The notes below the pieces were generated by a model that worked only from the letters and a program-made list of their open reading frames with translations, was not told where the DNA came from and did not search any database. Shown here piece after piece: positions 6,587 to 15,071 of a stretch of DNA of 40,768 nucleotides. A program made the position numbers and the translations under genes. The stretch is taken from positions 1 through 40,768 of IMG/VR virus record IMGVR_UViG_3300025684_000028, one strand, 5' to 3'. The DNA is from a virus. How positions within the stretch are numbered: position 1 is the first letter of the stretch; each line of letters opens with the position of its first letter.

Positions 6587-7308
6587 ATTATTTTAGACAT
6601 TTTCCTGTAGTCAATTATAAATTTGGTGATACTAATATAGAAGCAACTATTGAAAATATTGCGATATATGCTGATGTCTTAGACCAAATTGCAAATGCCA
6701 CTACAGCGTATGAAGATTATTATATTCAAAATGGGCAAAGAATGGATCAAGTTACTCTAGATCTATATGATGCTCCAGACTATATGTTTACTATACTTTT
6801 ATTAAATCCAACTTTAAGAGAATGCGGTTGGCCTGTATCAGAAGATACAGCTTATAATGATGCTATTTCAAAATATACACATAAAGTAATTACTGTAAGA
6901 AATACTTTAACAGATAAAATGGCAGTAGGACAAACAATTTCTGGATTGAATTCTGGTGCTTCTGATGTGATTACTCATAGACGTTTAGATCTTGGTCAGA
7001 TTTGGGTTGAAGGCGGATCAGTATCATTTGTTAATGGTGAAACTATTACATCACAAAATGCTCAAAACCAATTTGAGACTGCAACCATTGTTAGTGCGCA
7101 GAATCAATACAACGCAGTTCATCATTATGAAAATGCAGATAAAGAATGGGTTGATATTGATCCAAGAGTAGGACCTGGCGCGCAGGTGACACCAATTACT
7201 TATTTAGATTTTTATATGAGTAAAAATGAAGAATTAAAAAATATTCGAGTCATAAAAGCATCAATAATTAACGATGTTGTTGAGTCATTTTTTGAGGCTA
7301 TTAAATAA
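6583..7308 (+). CDS. 53: Baseplate wedge protein gp53
   Basis: A 241-aa protein of the gp53 wedge family (T4 gp53 is 196 aa), which links wedges to the hub. The N-terminus YFRHFPVVNYKFGD, then NIAIYADVLDQIANATTAYEDYYI and DAPDYMFTILLLNP, is the family signature. It overlaps gp48 by ATGA and the next gene by 1 nt (TAATG). The region after residue 110 (TDKMAVGQTISGLNSG...) looks like a small beta insertion absent from T4. Confidence 0.85.
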   Translation: MNYFRHFPVVNYKFGDTNIEATIENIAIYADVLDQIANATTAYEDYYIQNGQRMDQVTLDLYDAPDYMFTILLLNPTLRECGWPVSEDTAYNDAISKYTHKVITVRNTLTDKMAVGQTISGLNSGASDVITHRRLDLGQIWVEGGSVSFVNGETITSQNAQNQFETATIVSAQNQYNAVHHYENADKEWVDIDPRVGPGAQVTPITYLDFYMSKNEELKNIRVIKASIINDVVESFFEAIK

Positions 7309-8618
7309 TGGCAGCGCCACAGAATAAATCTGAATATATTCTAGAATCAGTATTACTTGAATCTGAGAGATTAAGTGAACCAGTTGAACTGAAAGAAGTT
7401 GTAACTGACATTGACATATTTGAATCTTTAGATAAACCATATTTGACTGGTCAAGTGCTAATTCTTGATAATGAAAGACTATATGAAAATGCAGATTTAC
7501 TTGGTGCTGAAAAAATTACAATTAAGATTAAAAGTATAAGAGATAATACTACAACAATAACAAACAATTTTTATATTAGTAAAATTATTAATACTGAAAA
7601 AGTAAATAATAATATGCAAATTTTAGCTTTACATTTAGTAGAAGATATTGCGTATTACTCAAATTTGATTAATATTAATAAAGTATATCGTGGAAAATGC
7701 TCTTCAATTATTTCTAAAATTATTGAGCAGTATTTAAATCATGAGCTTGGAGGAACAACAAATGATAAACAAAATTTAAAACTTATTGTTCCAAATTTAA
7801 GTCCAATAGAAGCTATTAAATGGATTACTTCTAGAGCTACTTCTTTAAAAGGTTATCCATTCTATTGTTATTCTACATTTGCACTTAGTAAATTATATTT
7901 TAATGATCTTGGAGGTATGTTATCAACTCCAGTAATTAACCAAGACCTATCGTACAAATATAATACTGTTACACAATCTGCAGATGATCCTGAAGTAAGA
8001 AGACGTACTATTAAAAGTCATAAATTTAGTACAGAAATGGAAAACCTTACAAAATTAATTGTGAAAGGTCTTATTGGTGCTAAATACGAATATATTGATA
8101 CAAATAAAGAATATATGAAAACACTTCATTTTGATATTAAAAAAGATTTATTTAATGAGTTAATTGATGACGGTATATTAAATTCACAAGCTAACATTCC
8201 ATTTTCTGAAAAATATTTACTTAATGAAAAATCATTCAACAAATTAGTTAATAGATCAATAACACAACTACGTAGTAATGGTGCGTTTGAATATTATAAA
8301 TCATATGGTGAAGAAGATACTATAGCTGGATACAAATTAGAAATTATTTCTAGAGCAATGGATAATGTTCTTAAGAAAAATCCAATGACAATTGTTGTTC
8401 CTGGTGTTGACTTTATTGATGGTGATAAACATTCAACAATTGGTAATAATATTAGAGTAGAATTTCAAAATACTAAGCCAGATGTCAAACCTGGTGAGAA
8501 AAGAATAGATACTAAAAAGTCTGGTGACTATTTAATTTACCAAACACGGCACATGTTTAAAAAAGAAACATATGAAGTTGCTCTTACTTGTGTTAAAATA
8601 GGAAATTATAGAAGATGA
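7308..8618 (+). CDS. 27: Baseplate hub protein gp27
   Basis: A 436-aa protein matching gp27-type hubs of marine T4-like phages (T4 gp27 is 391 aa). This protein trimerises into the torus that holds the spike. The N-terminal half (LKEVVTDIDIFESLDKPYLTGQVLILDN) has the tube-like hub fold also seen in VgrG and gpD proteins. LSPIEAIKWITSRA and SLKGYPFYCYSTF follow, and a C-terminal strand pair ends in YLIYQTRHMFKKETYEVAL. The gene immediately precedes the gp5 spike and overlaps it by 4 nt, as expected for obligate partners. It is more AT-rich than neighbouring genes by eye. Confidence 0.78.
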   Translation: MAAPQNKSEYILESVLLESERLSEPVELKEVVTDIDIFESLDKPYLTGQVLILDNERLYENADLLGAEKITIKIKSIRDNTTTITNNFYISKIINTEKVNNNMQILALHLVEDIAYYSNLININKVYRGKCSSIISKIIEQYLNHELGGTTNDKQNLKLIVPNLSPIEAIKWITSRATSLKGYPFYCYSTFALSKLYFNDLGGMLSTPVINQDLSYKYNTVTQSADDPEVRRRTIKSHKFSTEMENLTKLIVKGLIGAKYEYIDTNKEYMKTLHFDIKKDLFNELIDDGILNSQANIPFSEKYLLNEKSFNKLVNRSITQLRSNGAFEYYKSYGEEDTIAGYKLEIISRAMDNVLKKNPMTIVVPGVDFIDGDKHSTIGNNIRVEFQNTKPDVKPGEKRIDTKKSGDYLIYQTRHMFKKETYEVALTCVKIGNYRR

Positions 8619-9370
8619 TACCAGAAAGATACAACGATTATTACGGTGATACTACACGTTGGTTTGTTGGTAGAGTTGTTAGCATTGATGATCCAAAACA
8701 ATTAGGACGCATTCAAGTTAGAATCTATGGTATACACTCAACAAACACTCTTGATATTCCTGATGAAGATCTACCATGGGCTCAGGTTGTTGTTCCAATT
8801 AATGAAGGTGGGACAGCCGGAATAGGAAATAATCTTGGTATTCAAGTGTATGCTCAAGCTTTTGGTATTTTTCTTGATGGTAAAAATTCACAATTACCTC
8901 TAGTTTTAGGATCAATCCCAAAGCCTGAAGAAGAATCTGAAGGTGAGATATCAACCAATCAGTTAGCACGAGGTGTAAATACACTCACAAAAACAGCAGA
9001 TGTATCAGGTGCACCAACTGATCCTTATGCTGCAGAATACCCAAACAATGCGGTTCATGCAACTAAGTCTGGCCACATAATTGAAATTGATGATACCGAT
9101 GGAGCCGAAAGAATTCATGTTAGACATAAGTCTGGATCGTTCATTGAATTTCATCCAGATGGTGCAATTGTAATTAAAGGTAATGGTGTCTATATTGATG
9201 GTGGATCAGCGTTAAATATAAAAGCAAACGGTACTATACAAGAATATTCAAATGGTACTGTTGAAATTGGTAGCGGTGAAATTACTGTTAGTGGTATTAC
9301 ACATACTAAACATACTCATACTGATAATCCAGGATTGGCGGGAGCAGAAACAACGGGGCCTCATAACTAA
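8615..9370 (+). CDS. 5: Baseplate central spike gp5, lysozyme-less, with gpV-like tip
   Basis: A 251-aa spike protein. Residues about 12-110 form the gp5 OB-fold (WFVGRVVSIDDPKQLGRIQV, then LPWAQVVVPI and LPLVLGSIP). A linker follows, then beta-helix repeats (HATKSGHIIEIDDTDG, HVRHKSGSFIEFHPDGA, VIKGNGVYIDGGSALNI). The end HTKHTHTDNPG with TTGPHN resembles the metal-binding HxH apex of P2 gpV and Mu gp45. T4 gp5 (575 aa) carries a lysozyme domain between the OB-fold and helix, and it is absent here. In T4 a separate PAAR protein caps the spike, while here the tip seems built in. It overlaps gp27 by 4 nt and the next ATG by 1 nt. Confidence 0.84.
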   Translation: MIPERYNDYYGDTTRWFVGRVVSIDDPKQLGRIQVRIYGIHSTNTLDIPDEDLPWAQVVVPINEGGTAGIGNNLGIQVYAQAFGIFLDGKNSQLPLVLGSIPKPEEESEGEISTNQLARGVNTLTKTADVSGAPTDPYAAEYPNNAVHATKSGHIIEIDDTDGAERIHVRHKSGSFIEFHPDGAIVIKGNGVYIDGGSALNIKANGTIQEYSNGTVEIGSGEITVSGITHTKHTHTDNPGLAGAETTGPHN

Positions 9371-9579
9371 TGGCAGATTTACTAGTACAAAACGGACAAA
9401 TCGTCTATGTGAATAATAGCGGCAAGGTTGTGTATTCCTTACCAGATTCTGATGGTGTTGCTGGTCAAGCACTAGTGACAGATGGCAATGGTAAGCTTTC
9501 ATTTGTTACGGATCAAACCATATCAATTAAAACAGCAGATGGTGTTATAGTCGCTCAATTGAATGGTAGAACCATATAA
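9370..9579 (+). CDS. Small baseplate/fibre-like protein, function unknown
   Basis: A 69-aa protein starting in a TAATG overlap with the gp5 spike gene. The segment SLPDSDGVAGQALVTDGNGK resembles the short motif found in many phage fibre proteins, and the rest is short beta-prone strands. No membrane segment or cysteine is present. It could be a minor spike or fibre-associated virion protein. The stop codon lies inside the late promoter that serves gp25. Confidence 0.5.
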   Translation: MADLLVQNGQIVYVNNSGKVVYSLPDSDGVAGQALVTDGNGKLSFVTDQTISIKTADGVIVAQLNGRTI

Positions 9580-9582
9580 ATA
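9575..9582 (+). promoter_or_regulatory. Late promoter TATAAATA for gp25-gp6
   Basis: Exact box, 18 nt before the gp25 ATG. It contains the TAA stop of the preceding gene (9577-9579). A good AAGGA ribosome site follows at about 9588-9592. Confidence 0.72.
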
Positions 9583-9600
9583 GGTTAAAAGGAATTACAA

Positions 9601-10041
9601 ATGTCTCGAGTATTCGCGCAAGAAGATGGTAACTTAAGCAATAGATCTATTATTACATCTAGATCTAAGCAGTATACTGATATCGATCTAACTTTTGCCG
9701 CAAAAACTACTGGAGATGTTTATAAAAAAACAGATGCTGCGGCAGTTAAACAAGCTATTCGAAATCTATTATTAACTAATTATGGTGAAAAGCCATTTGA
9801 TCCATATTATGGTGGAGACTTAAATAGATTTTTATTTCAGAATGACGCAGAATTTGATGAAATAGAAATTCAAGATAGAGTTGCCAATGCAATTGTAATG
9901 TATGAACCCAGAGCAATTTTAAGAGAGGTAATTGCTACAGTTAGATCAGAGCAAAATTCTGTAGATGTAGAAATTAAATTTCAAGTAACTAATACATTAG
10001 AAGAAGTTGTTCTAACCGTATCTCTTACGAGGTTAAGATAA
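9601..10041 (+). CDS. 25: Baseplate wedge protein gp25
   Basis: A 146-aa protein of the gp25 / gpW family (T4 gp25 is 132 aa), a sheath initiator at the wedge core. YTDIDLTFAAKTTGDVYKK, VKQAIRNLLLTNYGEKPFDP and MYEPRAILREV are diagnostic, including the conserved EPR of contractile systems. It is preceded by a late promoter and AAGGA, and ends directly before the gp6 ATG, so it is translated with gp6. In T4, gp25, gp6 and gp53 assemble together around the hub. Confidence 0.9.
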   Translation: MSRVFAQEDGNLSNRSIITSRSKQYTDIDLTFAAKTTGDVYKKTDAAAVKQAIRNLLLTNYGEKPFDPYYGGDLNRFLFQNDAEFDEIEIQDRVANAIVMYEPRAILREVIATVRSEQNSVDVEIKFQVTNTLEEVVLTVSLTRLR

Positions 10042-11880
10042 ATGTCATTAATTAAATCATCAGAATTAGATTTTGATCAAATCAAATCTAGCTTAAAAAA
10101 TTACTTAAAGTCAAAATCAGAGTTTGCTGATTATGATTTTGAAGCTTCTGGTCTATCAAACATTTTAGATGTTTTAGCGTATAATACCCATATCAATGCA
10201 TTAACTGCTAATGTAGGATTGAATGAATCTTTTTTGACATCTGCTCAATTAAGATCATCGGTTGTATCACACGCAGAAACATTAGGATATTACCCAAGAT
10301 CAAGATCAGGCTCTCAAGCAGTTGTTAATATTTCTGCTTCAGCCCCAAGTGAAAGCGCTTCGGTTGTTTCACTTCCAGCCTTATTTACCTTTTCAACATC
10401 TATCGACGATGTTAATTATTCGTTTCAAACTACTGAAGCGTTAGCTGCCACAAATGATGGTAGTGGTAATTTCTTATTTAAAAATTCTTCTGGTATTTCA
10501 AATATTAATATTAAAGAAGGTACACAAAAAACTAAAACATTTATTGTTGGTAATATATCTGATGAACAGGTATTTGTTATTCCAGATAAAACAATAGATA
10601 CAACAACTATACAAGTTAAAATTTATGATACCGTAGGATCATCAACATACACCGAATATTCAAATATCAATGATACTGTAAGAATTAATAATAATTCTAC
10701 GGTTTATATTGTTCGCGAAGTGCCAAGTGGATATTACGAAGTAACTTTCTCTGATGGAAATGTTTTAGGCAAATCACCAGAACCTGGAAATAAAGTTGTA
10801 ATTACATATCTTTCAACTAGAGGTGAATTGGCTAATGGTGCTAGTATTTTTACGGCTGATGCTGATGTTACAATTGGTCTTAATTCATATGCTCTTACTA
10901 CAACACTAGTCTCAAAATCTGCAGGTGGTTCTGATAAAGAAAGCATAACATCAGTTAAAGCAAATGCTCCTATTGTTTTTGCTACTCAACAACGATTGGT
11001 AACGGCTGAAGATTATAAAGCTTTGATTAGCCAAAGATATTCATCTACTGTTTCAGATGTTATTGCTTGGGGAGGTGCTGATAACGTTCCACCAATTTAT
11101 GGTCGTGTTTATGTCTCATTGAATTTTAAAGATGGTATTAACACAGATACACAAAATACAGTAAAAGATTCTATTCGCACGCAGCTTGGTGATAACCTAG
11201 GTATTATGTCTATTGACACAGTATTTACAGATCCAGTTTATACATATTTAGAATGTATTACTCGTTTTAATTTTGATCCAGATTTAACTGGTGATACTGT
11301 TGAAACAATTCAATCAAATGTTCAAGCTTCAATCAATCAATATTTTACTGATAATTTAAGTACTTTTGATGCAGTATTCAGAAGATCACAACTATTGTCT
11401 GTTGTAGATAATATTTCATCAGCTATTTTGAACTCTAGAATGGATATTAAAGTTCAACAAAGGTGGACACCAGATTTAAATATTCTATCTAACTTTGTAA
11501 TTGCTTTTCCAGTACAATTAGCATCTCCTGATGATGTTGAATATATAATTCGTAGTACAGTATTTAAAGATGAAACTGGCACGAGTGTATTTTTTAGAAA
11601 TAAATTAGAAGAAACTAAATTAGAGTTAATTAATAATATTACGGGTGAAGTTAGAAAAGATAATATTGGAACATATAATCAAAGCACTGGCACAGTATCA
11701 ATTACTGGGCTTGAAATTTCTTCTTATAACGGTAGTGCTGAAATTAAAATTTCAGCTAAACCAGCAAATCAATCAACTATTGCACCACTTAGAAATTATA
11801 TTTTAACAATTGATACAAATAAATCATCATCTAGTGCTGTTGTAGATTTTCAGAACACGGCGGTTTCACTTAGTCTATGA
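10042..11880 (+). CDS. 6: Baseplate wedge protein gp6
   Basis: A 612-aa protein matching gp6 (T4 660 aa, related to gpJ), the dimeric wedge component that forms the ring around the hub. The N-terminus LDFDQIKSSLKNYLKSKSEF, then DYDFEASGLSNILDVLAYNT and ETLGYYPRSRSGSQA, is strongly conserved in marine homologues. TQQRLVTAEDYKALI near residue 315 is the gpJ-like core. It starts one base after the gp25 stop and overlaps the next gene by 4 nt. Confidence 0.9.
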   Translation: MSLIKSSELDFDQIKSSLKNYLKSKSEFADYDFEASGLSNILDVLAYNTHINALTANVGLNESFLTSAQLRSSVVSHAETLGYYPRSRSGSQAVVNISASAPSESASVVSLPALFTFSTSIDDVNYSFQTTEALAATNDGSGNFLFKNSSGISNINIKEGTQKTKTFIVGNISDEQVFVIPDKTIDTTTIQVKIYDTVGSSTYTEYSNINDTVRINNNSTVYIVREVPSGYYEVTFSDGNVLGKSPEPGNKVVITYLSTRGELANGASIFTADADVTIGLNSYALTTTLVSKSAGGSDKESITSVKANAPIVFATQQRLVTAEDYKALISQRYSSTVSDVIAWGGADNVPPIYGRVYVSLNFKDGINTDTQNTVKDSIRTQLGDNLGIMSIDTVFTDPVYTYLECITRFNFDPDLTGDTVETIQSNVQASINQYFTDNLSTFDAVFRRSQLLSVVDNISSAILNSRMDIKVQQRWTPDLNILSNFVIAFPVQLASPDDVEYIIRSTVFKDETGTSVFFRNKLEETKLELINNITGEVRKDNIGTYNQSTGTVSITGLEISSYNGSAEIKISAKPANQSTIAPLRNYILTIDTNKSSSSAVVDFQNTAVSLSL

Positions 11881-12851
11881 TCAATAGAGGCGAAGACACA
11901 CTTAGAAGGCAGATAACCTTTGGTGCAGATCAGGTTAAGACTCTTTTGCCTGCGTGGTATCAAGAAGATAATAGTAAACTAATTGAATTATTAGATGCTT
12001 ACTATCAATTTATGGATAGTGATGAAGACCACGGATTTTCTCATGCTATTAAACAATTACATCATATACGAGATATTGATACAACAGATGAAAAATATCT
12101 AGATGAAATAGTAAAAGAAATTGGTAACGGTCTTCAATCTTCGTCTTTCTTCCAACAACCTAGATTAATGACATCATTACTTTCTAAGTTTTATCAAGTA
12201 AAGGGAACATTAGTTTCTGTTGAAGGATTCTTCAAAGGATTTTTTGGCGAAGAAGTTTCAATTGAATATCCAAAAGATCAGATCTTTATTGTTGGCGAGT
12301 CAAATATTGGATTTGATTCTCAAAAGTTTATTCAAGATAATAAATTATATCAGATTTTTTCTATTCTTATTAAAGTTGGTCTATCAACTCAAGACTATGA
12401 AATTTTATATAAAAGATTTGTTCATCCTGCGGGATTTTATTTTGCCGGCCAGGTTATATCCGAAGGAACCGCAACATTAACTCCAACTGGATTTTTTGGC
12501 GCAGATTCAAATGAAATTTATGGTATTGCTGAACAAATCTCTTATATCAGTGTTGGTACATTAACTGCATCTGCTGGTATTGTAGAATTAACTGGCTTAA
12601 TCGAGTCTAATGGTGTTGAACTTAGATTTGGCATTAACGAATTGGTTGAAAGATATACCTCTGATTCTAATCTTACTGTTAGTGGATTGGCAAATTATTA
12701 TAATACGATTATGGAATTAATTACACCAAACTCATTTACATTCGATGATAGTTCTAATACTATTAGACCAGACATGGCAATGACAATTGAAACAATGGAT
12801 AATGACATGTTTACTCGATATAACATAAATATCCTTGAATCTTCGATATAA
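11877..12851 (+). CDS. Baseplate wedge protein in the gp7 position
   Basis: A 324-aa protein starting at an ATGA overlap with gp6. The N-terminus has VKTLLPAWYQEDNSKLIELL and AYYQFMDS, the pattern of tail-protein-I/gp7-type wedge proteins, and then VKGTLVSVEGFFKGFFGEEV with a C-terminal beta region. In T4 the order is 6-7-8, and gp8 is two genes downstream here, so this occupies the gp7 slot. T4 gp7 is 1032 aa, so if homologous this is a minimal version. The stop lies inside the next late promoter. The assignment comes from position and a recalled pattern, not a clear alignment. Confidence 0.55.
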   Translation: MINRGEDTLRRQITFGADQVKTLLPAWYQEDNSKLIELLDAYYQFMDSDEDHGFSHAIKQLHHIRDIDTTDEKYLDEIVKEIGNGLQSSSFFQQPRLMTSLLSKFYQVKGTLVSVEGFFKGFFGEEVSIEYPKDQIFIVGESNIGFDSQKFIQDNKLYQIFSILIKVGLSTQDYEILYKRFVHPAGFYFAGQVISEGTATLTPTGFFGADSNEIYGIAEQISYISVGTLTASAGIVELTGLIESNGVELRFGINELVERYTSDSNLTVSGLANYYNTIMELITPNSFTFDDSSNTIRPDMAMTIETMDNDMFTRYNINILESSI

Positions 12852-12854
12852 ATA
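12847..12854 (+). promoter_or_regulatory. Late promoter TATAAATA
   Basis: Exact box 23 nt before the next ATG. It contains the TAA stop of the preceding gene (12849-12851), the same arrangement as before gp25. Confidence 0.72.
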
Positions 12855-12877
12855 ACTTAAACAATAAAGAGTAAATT

Positions 12878-13696
12878 ATGACAAGACAAGTAATATCAAC
12901 AGGCACAACTGCTAATGATGGAACTGGCGATACTCTTCGTAGCGCTGGGATCAAAATTAATGCAAATTTTGTCGAGCTATTTAAAGCACTAGGTGGAGAT
13001 AGCGATTATCTTTCCACGCAAGTATCGCTTGAGGATAGTGCTGTCGTTTTTGAAGGTGCTACAAATAACTTATATGAAACAAGATTAACTGCTGTAGATC
13101 CTACTGCTGACCGTCAAGCAAGATTGCCGAATGCTGATGGAATTGTTATCCTTGATACGGCTACTCAAACACTAACAAATAAAACATTTACATCACCAAC
13201 TATTAGTTCTCCAAAAATCACAACTGCGATTAATGATACTAATAGTAATGAATTAATTAAATTTACAGCTACTGCCAGCGCGGTTAATGAAATTACAGTA
13301 ACAAACGCTGCTAGCGGTAACTCTCCAATTATTTCAGCATCTGGTACCGGAACAAATATTAATATTGATATTACTGCAAAAGGTTCTGGATCAATAAAGC
13401 CAAGCAAACTAGCCTATGGCAATAATGAAATTACTGCTGATGGTGCAGCTAGCCCATCATTTACGTATATCATTTGTAATAAAGCAACAGCACTTGCTGT
13501 CTCTTTAGCAAATGGTACTACAATTGGCGAATATAAGATTTTTACTAATAAGGGAGCAGGCACTGCAACAATCACTCCGGCTAGCTTTGCCAATGGTACT
13601 AGCTTTGCTATTGCTCAAAATGAGGGTGCCCAATGTATTTGGGACGGTTTAAAATGGTTCCTTGTTGGTAACCAAAGCATAACAACGGTGGCGTAA
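12878..13696 (+). CDS. Fibre-like virion structural protein
   Basis: A 272-aa protein. The N-terminus VISTGTTANDGTGDTLRSAG followed by KINANFVELF is a module common in structural and short-fibre proteins of marine T4-like phages. LDTATQTLTNKTFTSPTIS is a classic fibre repeat motif. The C-terminal half is beta-rich with a receptor-tip-like end (GAQCIWDGLKWFLVG). It lies between the gp7-position gene and gp8, where T4 has no gene, and is headed by its own late promoter. It is likely a baseplate-attached trimeric spike or fibre. Confidence 0.65.
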   Translation: MTRQVISTGTTANDGTGDTLRSAGIKINANFVELFKALGGDSDYLSTQVSLEDSAVVFEGATNNLYETRLTAVDPTADRQARLPNADGIVILDTATQTLTNKTFTSPTISSPKITTAINDTNSNELIKFTATASAVNEITVTNAASGNSPIISASGTGTNINIDITAKGSGSIKPSKLAYGNNEITADGAASPSFTYIICNKATALAVSLANGTTIGEYKIFTNKGAGTATITPASFANGTSFAIAQNEGAQCIWDGLKWFLVGNQSITTVA

Positions 13697-13697
13697 C

Positions 13698-15068
13698 ATG
13701 GTAGCAATAGTAACAGATTCATTTAAACAACAATTCGCAAAATACATATATGACGAAGTAAATAACTCAACTGATAGTAATGAGTTCTTTATCGGCATTG
13801 GTAAGTCTGATGCATATGATTCATCAGATGCTGTTATTGCGCCAATTAGAACTCTTGAAATTGAAAGAGAAGCAAGAAATAACTTACAGTCAATTAAAAA
13901 AGTTACTGCACAATCTTTTGTAATTCCAAGATCAAACTGGACAGCTGGTGGTATTTACTCTTCTTGGAGAGATGATTATGTTGGTGTTCCTACTAACTCA
14001 TATTACATATTAACAGAAGATAATGAAGTTTATATGTGTTTGCAAGCAGGTAAAAACGCTGCAGGGCAAGCAAATACTTCTATCGTAAAACCAAGCTATA
14101 TTGATGCCGGTGTTTCAGAACATAGCGCATTTAGAACATCTGATGGATATGTTTGGAAGCTATGTTATGGTATTTCTGCTGCAAGAGCAAACTCATTCTT
14201 ATCATCAACATATATGCCAGTACAAGATATAGAAATTGATTCTTCTGGAGCAAACGCTTTTGAATTACAACAATTGAATATCCAAAATACTGCTAAAAAG
14301 GGTCAAATTCTTGGATTTGATATTGTTTCAGGCGGAACCGGTTATACAACAGCACCAACAATAACTATTTCTGGAAATGGATCTGGTGCAACTGCTACGG
14401 CATACGTATCTGGTGGCGCAATTATTAAAGTTGAAATGAATAATGAATCTGCTGGATTAGGATCGGGTTATACATTTGCTAGAGCTAATCTTTCAGCTGG
14501 AAATGGTATTATTAGACCTATCATCGGCCCATATGATGGGATCGGAAAAAGCGTTATTGGTGATCTAAAATCATCTTCAGTTATGTTTAATATTAAACCA
14601 GAAGGTGCTGAAGGTGGATCATTTAATACTACTAATGATTTTAGACAAATTCTATTGTTTAAGAATTTAGAAACTACAGACTCTGCAGCAGATGGTACTA
14701 GATATACAAGTAACGTTGACAGAGCACAAAGATATTTAACGATTACTTCAACAATTGCAGCATCTGGATTTGCTGTAGATGAAGTAATTACAGGAGCAAC
14801 ATCTGGTTCCACTGCATATATTGATGAACTTGATAGTTCAACTGGTAATATAATTTGGTTCCATCAAAACAGTAATAATAAAGCTGGTATATTTGCTGAT
14901 GGTGAAACACTTTCAGGGTCATTAAGTGGTTCTGCCACGGTAGATAGTGGTGATAAATACTCATTAGTAGATGCTCATACAGGTAAACTATTGTATATTG
15001 AAAATAGAGCTCGAGTAATTAGATCTACTGTGCAAACAGAAGACATTAAAGTTATTGTAACGGTGTAA
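13698..15068 (+). CDS. 8: Baseplate wedge protein gp8
   Basis: A 456-aa protein related to gp8 (T4 334 aa). It begins AIVTDSFKQQFAKYIYDEV and FFIGIGKSDAYDSSDAV, like the T4 'TSKFRTEKML..ITFGRSEPW' region. DGYVWKLCYGI near residue 150 matches T4 DGYVWEYLFEI, and the C-terminus GKLLYIENRARVIRSTVQTE matches T4 GEMIYMENRPPIIMAMDQTE. An inserted beta-rich stretch (about residues 205-420, with GGTGYTTAPTITISGNGSGA) explains the extra length. gp8 dimers sit at the wedge periphery near gp7 and gp10. It starts 1 nt after the preceding stop. Confidence 0.82.
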   Translation: MVAIVTDSFKQQFAKYIYDEVNNSTDSNEFFIGIGKSDAYDSSDAVIAPIRTLEIEREARNNLQSIKKVTAQSFVIPRSNWTAGGIYSSWRDDYVGVPTNSYYILTEDNEVYMCLQAGKNAAGQANTSIVKPSYIDAGVSEHSAFRTSDGYVWKLCYGISAARANSFLSSTYMPVQDIEIDSSGANAFELQQLNIQNTAKKGQILGFDIVSGGTGYTTAPTITISGNGSGATATAYVSGGAIIKVEMNNESAGLGSGYTFARANLSAGNGIIRPIIGPYDGIGKSVIGDLKSSSVMFNIKPEGAEGGSFNTTNDFRQILLFKNLETTDSAADGTRYTSNVDRAQRYLTITSTIAASGFAVDEVITGATSGSTAYIDELDSSTGNIIWFHQNSNNKAGIFADGETLSGSLSGSATVDSGDKYSLVDAHTGKLLYIENRARVIRSTVQTEDIKVIVTV

Positions 15069-15071
15069 TAA

